Origin: Lysobacter sp.
GTDB taxonomy: Bacteria; Pseudomonadota; Gammaproteobacteria; Xanthomonadales; Xanthomonadaceae
Direction: 5' to 3'
Assembly (NCBI GenBank): GCA_008015835.1
Contig: SSGH01000008.1
Location: 1-64,000, forward strand
DNA: 64,000 bases
In this document: positions 43,242 to 50,829 of the stretch, piece by piece
Numbering within the stretch: position 1 is the stretch's first letter
Layout of the letters: every line of letters begins with the position of its first letter
The notes under the pieces: model-generated
Seen by the model: only the letters and a program-made list of their open reading frames with translations
Databases searched by the model: none
Told to the model about the DNA's origin: nothing
Translations under genes and position numbers: made by a program

Positions 43242-44783
43242 ATGGAAGGCGAAAAGAACGACGCGGGCCTGCAGCCGGCGGCGCAAGGCCCGGTCAAGCC
43301 GGAGGCCATCGTGGCGCCGCATGTGGCGCACGGCGTCGAGCTGACCCAGATCAACAAGTTCCACACGAAGGGTGGCACCGGCTTCGCGGCTGAAGAAGCC
43401 AACGCGTTGGCCGACAAATTCGCTGGCCGCAAGGTCGAGCAGGTAGGCACCAACAACACCTTGGACGGTGCTGACCGCATCGTTGACGGTGTGCCGATCC
43501 AGACCAAGTATTACCCGACAACCAAGGCCACTATGGAGTCGGCTTTCGGTGCCGATGGCAGCTACCGCTACACCAACCAGCGGCTGGAAGTCCCGGCCGA
43601 CCAGTACGAAGTCTGCGTGCAGCAGATGCGGGAGAGGATCGTCAACGGAAAGGTGCCGGGGGTGACCGACCCGGACAAGGCCACGGAGATCGTCCAGAAA
43701 GGCAAAGTAACCTACCAGCAGGCGCGGAACATCGCCCGTGCCGGCACCATCGACGGTCTGATCTACGACGCCAAGACGCGCGCGGTAAGTGCAGCGTTCG
43801 TAGGTGGCCTTTCGTTTGCCATCCAGTTCGCACAGTTGAAGTGGAACGGTGCCAGCACCAAGGAGGCCTTGCGCGAGGCCTCCCTGACAGGCTTGGGAAC
43901 CGGCGCCCTCACCCTGACGGCCGGCGTCATCACATCTCAGGTCCTGCGCACGAAGGCCGTGGCGATCGGTGTGGTCTTCGCCCGCGACACGGTGCGCACC
44001 ATCAGTTCGACCCAGTTTGGCCGAGCGGTGGTCACCAAGATCGCCCAGGCCAGCCTCGGTAAGGCCGTCTACGGTGGCGCAGCCATCAACCATGTGGCCA
44101 AGCTGGCCCGCAGCAATGTGGTGTCCGGCGTGGTCGTCACGGCTGTCATGGCGACGCCTGACTTCTACAGGGCCGCCTTCGCCGGCTCGATCTCTTGGAA
44201 GCAGTTCGGCAAGAACCTCGCCAGCAACGGCGCGGGCGTCGCCGGTGGCATCGGAGGCTGGATGGGGGGTGCTGCTGCTGGAGCTACGATTGGAACGGCC
44301 GTTTTCCCAGGTGTGGGCACGACGATCGGTGGAATCGCGGGCGGCATCATTGGTTCGCTTGGGATCGGCACTCTCGCCGGCTATGGCACCAAGAAAGCGA
44401 TGGACCAGTTTGTGGACGATGATGCGATCGAGATGATAGCGGTGCTCAACGAGCGCCTGCCGGAGATCGCCTCCGAATACCTCGTGACTGAGAACGAATT
44501 CGAGCAGATCGTCGAGTTTCTGAAAGCCGAGATCCGCAGCGGCTTACTGCGCGAGATGTACGCTTCCAAGAAACCGGCGGAGTTCTTCGACGCCCGCTTT
44601 GCTCCGTTCTGCGGAGAGCTGGCAAAGAGGCGCGAGCGGATCGCCCTGCCCGCCCTGTCCGAGTTGGACGAAGCGGTAGCCGAGATAATCGACGAGGCTG
44701 TGCAGGCAGCCAGCCAAGAGGACCATCAGGTGAGTCCCGGGAAGCAGCAAGTAGCCCGGGTAAGCGAAGCGCACCCGGGATGA
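43242..44783 (+). CDS. Putative nuclease-like/glycine-zipper membrane protein, foreign
   Basis: A 513-residue protein of unknown function. Residues about 46-91 fit the core of a PD-(D/E)XK nuclease: helix GFAAEEANALADKF (E51/E52), then GADRIVDGVPIQTKYY, giving D78 and Q87-x-K89 as in Mrr/Holliday-resolvase-type enzymes. Residues about 183-400 are hydrophobic with many small residues (VSGVVVTAVMATP; GAGVAGGIGGWMGGAAAGAT; GVGTTIGGIAGGIIGSLGIG), a glycine-zipper membrane region. The last 100 residues are charged helix. GGGGG precedes the ATG at normal spacing. Codon use is less GC-biased than neighbours. The last residues and stop codon fall in an inverted repeat (44751-44829). It is a single-gene insertion between relA-linked and glycosyltransferase genes. 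Toxin or defence effector are guesses. Confidence 0.7.
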   Translation: MEGEKNDAGLQPAAQGPVKPEAIVAPHVAHGVELTQINKFHTKGGTGFAAEEANALADKFAGRKVEQVGTNNTLDGADRIVDGVPIQTKYYPTTKATMESAFGADGSYRYTNQRLEVPADQYEVCVQQMRERIVNGKVPGVTDPDKATEIVQKGKVTYQQARNIARAGTIDGLIYDAKTRAVSAAFVGGLSFAIQFAQLKWNGASTKEALREASLTGLGTGALTLTAGVITSQVLRTKAVAIGVVFARDTVRTISSTQFGRAVVTKIAQASLGKAVYGGAAINHVAKLARSNVVSGVVVTAVMATPDFYRAAFAGSISWKQFGKNLASNGAGVAGGIGGWMGGAAAGATIGTAVFPGVGTTIGGIAGGIIGSLGIGTLAGYGTKKAMDQFVDDDAIEMIAVLNERLPEIASEYLVTENEFEQIVEFLKAEIRSGLLREMYASKKPAEFFDARFAPFCGELAKRRERIALPALSELDEAVAEIIDEAVQAASQEDHQVSPGKQQVARVSEAHPG

Positions 44784-44829
44784 ACGATGAGAGATCCCCG
44801 GGTGCGGCCTGCGGCCTTACCCGGGCTAC
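44751..44829. repeat. Inverted repeat forming a long hairpin at the 3' end of 43242-44783
   Basis: The arm GTAGCCCGGGTAAG (44751-44764) pairs with CTTACCCGGGCTAC (44816-44829). Inside it GCACCCGGG (44771-44779) pairs with CCCGGGTGC (44797-44805). The left arm holds the core GTAAGCGAAGCGCA, shared with the repeat at 37129-37164. The arm overlaps the last 11 codons of the preceding gene and supplies its TGA. It may also act as a terminator. Confidence 0.85.
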
Positions 44830-45066
44830 GCAAATCGAAATTCAATGCCTGCTCTTGGGCGGAAGCTGACGTTCACAGCACAAACTTCGCGCAAACTGCT
44901 TGCGCATCGGCCAACCAGATTTCTTAGCGTTGGGTCACTCAAGAGCGATTTTTCTCGAAACGCCGAGATCGGATGAAGCAGGTCCCTCGCTGCGCTCGGG
45001 ATGACAGGATGCGTGTTGCACCTCGACGATCCGCATCCGTTGAAAAAACGGAACGGAGGTGCGAAA

Positions 45067-47196
45067 TCAGGATGCGAAAAACACCCGCCGCACCGTGTCG
45101 CGGGCGGCGTCGAGGGAGAAATGCCGCGCCACGCTGTCGATGCCGTTGCGTGCGATCTCGGTCCACAGCGCTTCGTCTTCGTACAGGCGCACGAGGGCGT
45201 CCGCGAACGCTTGCGGGTCGTCGGCGACGAGGGCATCGATGCCGTCGCGTAGGTGCATGCCTTCCACGGCGCAGGCGGTCGCCACCACGGGTTGGCCGTG
45301 GGCCATGCTGAGGTTGACTTTGCCTTTCACGCCCGCGCCGTAGCGCAGCGGCGCGACCGCGATGCGCGCGCCGCGCATGTACGGGTCGATGTCGGCGACG
45401 TGGCCGTGTACCAGAACGCCCGGCCGCGCGGCGAGGGCTTCGATCTCCGGCGGCGTGTCGCTGCCGATGCAGTGGAAGCGCACATCGGGGAGTCGCGCGT
45501 GGGCGTTCGGCCACACCTCGTCGACGAACCAACGCACCGCGTCGACGTTCGGCGGATGGCGAAAGCCGCCGACGAACACCACGTCGCGCCGGTGCGCGAA
45601 CGGTTCGCCCGGGCCGGCGATGCGGTGCAGGTTCGAGAGCACATCGACGCGCGCGTTCGGCGCATCGGTGCGCAGCAGTTCGCGTTCGATCTCGCTCACC
45701 ACCAGGGTGATGTCGGCCTGCGCGATCGTCGCCAATTCCAGCGCGCGCGTGCGTTCGGCGCTGCGCGCGAGCGCGGCGTCGCCCGCGACCTCGGCGCCGC
45801 GGCGTTCGCGCAGATAGTGCAGATCGACGGTGTCGAAAATGCGTTTCGCCCGCGGTGCGTGCCGGCGCAGCAGGGGCATCAGATCGTGCGCGATGTAATG
45901 CCGGCTGACCATCGCCGCGTCGAAGCGCGGGCCGTGTTCGCGCAGCCACGCCGGTAGCTTGCCGAGGAACGGGTCGTGCCACACCTCCACGCCCGCGTGC
46001 TGCAACCGCTGCGCGTACGGTTCGGAACGATGGCCGTAGGCCGGCACGAACACGACATGCGCGCCTTCTTCGCGCAGCAGACGCATCAAATTCGCCAGAC
46101 GCAGCGAACCCGAGTCGTGATCCGGCCGCGGCGTCTGCGCATCGACGATCAGAATCTGTTTCTGCGCGCGATGCAGCAGCGCGGGCGTCGGCACGGTGTT
46201 CGGCGGCAACTGCGCGGCGAGCGCCTCGCGGCGATGCGCGGCGAACACGTCGCGATTGCGCACTTGATACGCCTTCATGCCGACGTTCGTGTCGGTGCCG
46301 GCGCTGACGCCTTCGACGTGCACCACCCGCGAGGCGGGGCAGTAGACCGTGCGCTTGCCGGCCGCGCGCACCGCGAACGCCAGATCGGTGTCTTCGTAAT
46401 AGGCCGGCGCGTAACGCGTATCGAACCCGCCGAGTTCGGCGAACAGCGCGCGCGGAATCGCGATCGCGGCCCCGCTGGCGTAGTCGCAGTCGCGCGCGTA
46501 GGCGTAGCGCGGGTCGTCGGGCGAGGCGAATTTGCCGTAATTCCAGGCGCTGCCGTCGGCGAACACCACGCCGCCGGCTTCCTGCAGGCGGCCGTCCGGA
46601 TACAGCAACTGCGCGCCGACCAAACCGATGCGCGCGTCTTCGGCGAACGCGGCGATCAAAGCGTCCAACCAGCCCGGCTGCGGCACGGTGTCGTTGTTGA
46701 GGAAGACCAGATACTCGCCGCGGGCCATCGCCGCGCCGTCGTTGCAGGCGGCGATGAAGCCGCCGTTCTGCGCGCGGCGTCGATAGCGCACGCCGCCGAT
46801 GCGCGGCAATGCGGCGGCGGTGTCGTCGCCGCTGCCGTCGTCGACGACGATCACCTCGAAAGTGATTGCGGGCGGATGCGCGGCCAGCGCGCGCAGGCAG
46901 GCGAGGGTGTGCGCGAACGCGTTGTAGACCGGAATCACGAGGCTGGCGACGGGCGCGGCCTCGGTCTCCGCGACCGCGCCGGCAACGACGAACGGTGCGA
47001 ACGGCGCGTCTTCGGGCAGATACAGCGCGGGCGGCGGCACCCGAGGCGTCGGCTGCAGTTGCAGACGCGTGCGTTCCCAAGTGGCGCGCCAGCCGCGGCT
47101 GCGCAGGCTGGCCCAACCGCGGCGGATCAGCCCCAGGCCGCGCCGCAGCAGAAAGCCGGCGTCGGTCAGCGACGTGGGGAAACGCGAAAACGCCAT
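45067..47196 (-). CDS. Two-domain glycosyltransferase (GT2 plus GT4-like)
   Basis: A 709-residue protein joining two glycosyltransferase folds. The N-terminal GT-A (family 2) part, about residues 85-330, has VASLVIPVYN, IVVDDGSGDDT, VFLNNDTVPQPGWL and the acidic YYEDTDLAF. The C-terminal GT-B part (about 350-709) has VVFVGGFRHPPNVDAVRWF and APLRYGAGVKGKVNLSMAHG, the donor-site pattern of GT4/GT1. Such fusions build surface polysaccharides. No signal or clear membrane anchor is seen, so it probably works at the cytoplasmic face. The start at 47196 is a choice; the frame is open 49 codons further. It stands alone, with no polysaccharide cluster nearby. Confidence 0.87.
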   Translation of the reverse strand: MAFSRFPTSLTDAGFLLRRGLGLIRRGWASLRSRGWRATWERTRLQLQPTPRVPPPALYLPEDAPFAPFVVAGAVAETEAAPVASLVIPVYNAFAHTLACLRALAAHPPAITFEVIVVDDGSGDDTAAALPRIGGVRYRRRAQNGGFIAACNDGAAMARGEYLVFLNNDTVPQPGWLDALIAAFAEDARIGLVGAQLLYPDGRLQEAGGVVFADGSAWNYGKFASPDDPRYAYARDCDYASGAAIAIPRALFAELGGFDTRYAPAYYEDTDLAFAVRAAGKRTVYCPASRVVHVEGVSAGTDTNVGMKAYQVRNRDVFAAHRREALAAQLPPNTVPTPALLHRAQKQILIVDAQTPRPDHDSGSLRLANLMRLLREEGAHVVFVPAYGHRSEPYAQRLQHAGVEVWHDPFLGKLPAWLREHGPRFDAAMVSRHYIAHDLMPLLRRHAPRAKRIFDTVDLHYLRERRGAEVAGDAALARSAERTRALELATIAQADITLVVSEIERELLRTDAPNARVDVLSNLHRIAGPGEPFAHRRDVVFVGGFRHPPNVDAVRWFVDEVWPNAHARLPDVRFHCIGSDTPPEIEALAARPGVLVHGHVADIDPYMRGARIAVAPLRYGAGVKGKVNLSMAHGQPVVATACAVEGMHLRDGIDALVADDPQAFADALVRLYEDEALWTEIARNGIDSVARHFSLDAARDTVRRVFFAS

Positions 47197-47420
47197 GGAC
47201 AGGACGAACTCCGTGCTGCGGGGGACGATTGCGACGACGCTCTCGGCGATGGCGCTGTCGACGCGTCGGTGCGGGACAGGGCGGGAAGCCCAACCCGAAC
47301 CGAGCGACAACCGCAACGGTTCGGACCGGCGGCGCATCCGCAACGCCCCGCGGGCACCCTGCTAGACTCGCCGGGCGCCATTTTCGCACGCCCCCGACAC
47401 CGACAGGTCCCGCCCTCCGC

Positions 47421-50177
47421 ATGGCCCGAGCAGACGATAGCGACGACGACATCGACGACGAGCTCGAGGACGGGGGCATCGAGGACGACACGGACAGCGA
47501 CGCGGCGCGCCCCGGTTGGCGTCGCCGGCTGTTGAGCTGGGCGCTGGTCGGCACCGCGATCGGTCTGGGCTTCCTGATTCCCTACACGCTGTACCTGAAC
47601 CATCAGGTCAGCGTCCGCTTCGGTCAATTGCGCTGGCAGGTGCCCACTCGCGTGTACGCGCGGCCGTTGGTGCTGGCGCCCGGCGCGGCGATGGACGCGC
47701 GTACGCTGAAGACCGAATTGGATGCGGCGTCCTATCGCGACGACGGCCAAGGCGAGCGCCCGGGCACGTACGCGCAGAGCAACGGACGCTGGCGGATATC
47801 CAGCCGCGGCTTCCAAGACATCGACGGCCGCATCGGGCCGAGCCGCATTCAGGTCGATCTTGCCGGCGGCCGCGTGGCGGCGGTGCGCGATCTGGCGTCC
47901 AAGCGCGCTGTGCGCTCGGTGCGCTTGGACCCCGCGCGCATCGCCACGCTGTACGGGCAGAAGCAGGAAGAGCGGCGGCTGGTGAAGATCGACGAAGTGC
48001 CGTCGTTGGTCACCGATACGCTGCAGGCGGTGGAGGATCGCGATTTCGCGCGCCATCACGGCATCGATGTGGGCGGTTTGCTGCGCGCGGTGTTCATGGC
48101 GCTGAAAACCGGCGAACTGAAGCAGGGCGGCAGCACGCTGACCCAACAGCTCGCGCGCTCGGGCTTGCTCGGCATCGGCAAAGAGCAGACGCTCAGCCGT
48201 AAATTCAACGAGATTCTCTACGCGCTGATCATCGACGCCCGCTACGAAAAGGGCGTGATTCTCGAGGCGTATCTCAATCAGGTCGATATCGGCCAACGCG
48301 GCTCGCAGGCGATCCACGGCTTCGCCTCGGGCGCGGAGTTCTATTTCGGCCGCCAACTCGACGACTTGTCCACCGAACAAGTCGCGCTGCTGGTCGCGCT
48401 GGTGAAAGGCCCGTCCTGGTACAACCCGCGCAAATGGCCCGACCGCGCGCGCGCGCGCCGCGATTGGGTGTTGGCGAAAATGCTGGAAACCGGCGTCATC
48501 GATCAGAAAGAGCACGATCGCGCCAAGAAAGCGCCGCTGGGCGTGACCGAAGTGCCCAGCAGCCTCGTCGCGAATCGCTTCCCGGCGTACGTGGATTTGG
48601 TCCGTCGCCAATTGGCGCGCGATTACGAAGAAACCGAAATCAGCGGCGCCGGCTTGAGCGTGATGACCGCGATGTCCCCGTCCGCGCAGGCCTACGCCGA
48701 GGGCGCGGTGACGCGCACGCTCAAGTCCATCGGCAATAAAAACCGCCCGCCGCTGCAGGCCGGCGTGGTGGTGACCGACGTCCACGACGGCGAAGTGGTG
48801 GCGGTGATCGGCAGCCGCAGTTTCGACGAGCACGGTTTCAATCGCGCGGTGGAAGCGCAGCGGCCGGTCGGCTCGTTGCTCAAACCGTTCGTGTACCTGC
48901 TGGCGCTGGCGCAGCCGGACAAATTCTCGCTGGCGACTTGGGTGGACGATGCGCCCGTCACGGTCACGCTAGACAACGGCAAGCGCTGGAGCCCGACCAA
49001 TTCCGACGGCCGCAGTCACGGCACCGTGCGCATGATCGATGCGCTCGCGCATTCGTATAACCAATCGACGGTGCGGGTCGGGATGAGCGTCGGCCCGCCG
49101 CGCGTGGCGGAATTGGTGCGCACGCTGGCGGGATTCGACACCGGCAAGAACCCGTCGATGATTCTGGGCGCGGTGGATCAAAGCCCGTACGCGATGGCGC
49201 AGTTGTATCAATTCCTCGCCTCGGGCGGGCAGATCCAGCCGCTGCATGCGGTGCGCGGCGTGCTCGACGCCAATGGCAAAGCGCTCACGCGTTACGACAC
49301 CGCGCCCAAGCCCGCGCAAGACGGCGACGCCATCGCCGCGCGCTTGGTGACGCTGGCGCTGCAGCAGGCGGTGGAAAGCGGCACCGGCCGGCAATTGATG
49401 GCCGATGGCCTGGGGCGCTTGCAGCCCGCGGGCAAGACCGGCACCAGCAACGACGGCCGCGATAGTTGGTTCGCGGGCTGGACCGGCGATCACCTCGCGG
49501 TGATCTGGGTCGGCAACGATCAGAACAAAACCACCGGCCTGTACGGCGCCACCGGCGCGATGCGGGTGTGGTCCGGCTTGTTCTCGCGCATGCCCAGCGC
49601 GCCGCTGCGCGTGGGCGGCAAAGGCATCGAAGCGCAATGGGTGAACGAGCGCAACGCCAGCACCGACGCCGGTTGCCCCGGTTCGCGGCGATTCGCCTTC
49701 GTCGCCGGTTTCGCGCCGCCGTACGAGCCGTGCCCGCTCGCCGAAGCCGAGGCCTTGGACGGCGAAGCGACGGACGAGCAGGGCGGCATCGCCGGCTTCT
49801 TCGGCCGCTTGTTCGGCGGCGACGAAACCCCGGCCGAGCGCGAGGAGCGCGAACGCCGACAGCGCGAACAGCAACAGCGCGAAGAACTGCGCCGCGAACT
49901 CGAGCAAAACCGCCTGCGCGACGAGCAGGATCGCCAGCGCCAGCAGGACGACGAGCAAGCCTACCGTCGCTCCGCACAGGAGAACGAGCGCTTGGCCCGC
50001 GCCGAAGACGAGCGCTACCGCGAACTGCGCGCGCGCGACGAGGATTATCGTCAGCGTCGCGAACAGGAACTGGAAGCGCGTCGTCGCCGCGAGGAAGAAG
50101 AACGGCGCGCGCGCGAAGAGGAGGAGCGTCGGCGACGCGAAGAAGAGGATCGCCGTCGCAACGGAGGTATGGCATGA
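47421..50177 (+). CDS. mrcB: Bifunctional penicillin-binding protein 1B
   Basis: A 918-residue class A PBP that polymerises and crosslinks peptidoglycan. The acidic cytoplasmic N-terminus is followed by a membrane anchor (LLSWALVGTAIGLGFLIPYTLYL, about residues 37-59) and a UB2H-type segment. The glycosyltransferase has EDRDFARHHGID (catalytic E205) and GGSTLTQQLAR. The transpeptidase has S485-x-x-K488 (GSLLK), S545-Y-N and K672-T-G. After about residue 800 comes a long tail of almost pure Arg, Glu and Gln (for example REERERRQREQQQREELRR), a predicted charged coiled coil not found in E. coli PBP1b. The ATG at 47421 is the natural start; the upstream open frame is antisense to the glycosyltransferase. 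Its stop overlaps the next gene by 4 nt. Confidence 0.95.
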   Translation: MARADDSDDDIDDELEDGGIEDDTDSDAARPGWRRRLLSWALVGTAIGLGFLIPYTLYLNHQVSVRFGQLRWQVPTRVYARPLVLAPGAAMDARTLKTELDAASYRDDGQGERPGTYAQSNGRWRISSRGFQDIDGRIGPSRIQVDLAGGRVAAVRDLASKRAVRSVRLDPARIATLYGQKQEERRLVKIDEVPSLVTDTLQAVEDRDFARHHGIDVGGLLRAVFMALKTGELKQGGSTLTQQLARSGLLGIGKEQTLSRKFNEILYALIIDARYEKGVILEAYLNQVDIGQRGSQAIHGFASGAEFYFGRQLDDLSTEQVALLVALVKGPSWYNPRKWPDRARARRDWVLAKMLETGVIDQKEHDRAKKAPLGVTEVPSSLVANRFPAYVDLVRRQLARDYEETEISGAGLSVMTAMSPSAQAYAEGAVTRTLKSIGNKNRPPLQAGVVVTDVHDGEVVAVIGSRSFDEHGFNRAVEAQRPVGSLLKPFVYLLALAQPDKFSLATWVDDAPVTVTLDNGKRWSPTNSDGRSHGTVRMIDALAHSYNQSTVRVGMSVGPPRVAELVRTLAGFDTGKNPSMILGAVDQSPYAMAQLYQFLASGGQIQPLHAVRGVLDANGKALTRYDTAPKPAQDGDAIAARLVTLALQQAVESGTGRQLMADGLGRLQPAGKTGTSNDGRDSWFAGWTGDHLAVIWVGNDQNKTTGLYGATGAMRVWSGLFSRMPSAPLRVGGKGIEAQWVNERNASTDAGCPGSRRFAFVAGFAPPYEPCPLAEAEALDGEATDEQGGIAGFFGRLFGGDETPAEREERERRQREQQQREELRRELEQNRLRDEQDRQRQQDDEQAYRRSAQENERLARAEDERYRELRARDEDYRQRREQELEARRRREEEERRAREEEERRRREEEDRRRNGGMA

Positions 50178-50824
50178 ACATGCCCTCGCGTCGCGTTGGC
50201 GCTGGTTTGTTCGCTACGATTCCCGCTGCGATCCCCGCTGCGATGTTGGTCGTCACGTCGCTGATGCTGAGCGGCTGCGTCAGCGCGCCACCGCCCGCGG
50301 TGTGGAGCGGCGCGGCGCCCGAAGCGCTGGTCGCCGAAGTGCGCGCCGCGCAGGCGTTCGAAGGGAATAAAGCCACGCCGGGCGAACTGGAAGTGCAGCC
50401 GCTTCGCGACCCGTTGGTGGAAGACCTGCGCCAGCGCGCGATCGATGCGGAGCGCGCTCAGCGTTACGACGAAGCCGCCGCCGCGCTCGACAAAGCGCTG
50501 ACGCTGTCGCCCGACGACCCCGCGCTGCTGCAGGAACGCGCCGAAGCCGCGTTGCTGCAGCGCGACGCCGATCGCGCGGAGTCGTTGGCGCGCCGCGCGC
50601 TAGACAGCGGCGCGAAAGTCGGCCCGCTGTGCCGCCGTCACGCCGCCACGTTGGTGGTCGCGCTGCGCGAACGCGCGCTGCAGCGACGCGGTCAAGCGGC
50701 GGCGTCCAAGCGCGACGAGGACCGTGCGCGATTCGAGAGCGAAGCGCGCGGCGCGGACGCGCGGATGCGCGACGCGGAGCGGCAAATCGACGCCTGCACG
50801 CTCACCGGCCCGCCGCGCTACTGA
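50174..50824 (+). CDS. TPR lipoprotein coupled to PBP1b (LpoP-like candidate)
   Basis: A 216-residue lipoprotein: a long N-terminal signal ending in MLSGC, then a disordered stretch and TPR-like helices (AQRYDEAAAALDKALTLSPDDPALLQERAEAALLQRDADRAESLARRALDSG). Its ATG overlaps the mrcB stop (ATGA), and GGAGG lies just upstream inside mrcB. In Pseudomonas the outer-membrane TPR lipoprotein LpoP activates PBP1b and is encoded with it. The same layout and architecture here suggest the same role, in place of enterobacterial LpoB. yoaA follows 5 nt after its stop. Two C-terminal-half cysteines (LCRRH, DACTL) may form a disulfide. Confidence 0.8.
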   Translation: MNMPSRRVGAGLFATIPAAIPAAMLVVTSLMLSGCVSAPPPAVWSGAAPEALVAEVRAAQAFEGNKATPGELEVQPLRDPLVEDLRQRAIDAERAQRYDEAAAALDKALTLSPDDPALLQERAEAALLQRDADRAESLARRALDSGAKVGPLCRRHAATLVVALRERALQRRGQAAASKRDEDRARFESEARGADARMRDAERQIDACTLTGPPRY

Positions 50825-50829
50825 CGCCG

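Noticed and set aside
43242-44783. Classification as a classical colicin or pore-forming toxin
   Set aside because: The membrane segments lie in the middle, there is no export signal, and no immunity gene is adjacent; the nuclease-like N-terminus does not fit known colicin layouts.
46866-47420. Upstream extension of the PBP1b frame
   Set aside because: It is antisense to the glycosyltransferase gene; the family N-terminus and membrane anchor begin normally from 47421.
44939-47554. 871-codon frame on the minus strand
   Set aside because: It is a different frame over the true glycosyltransferase (45067-47196) and gives only low-complexity Arg-rich sequence.
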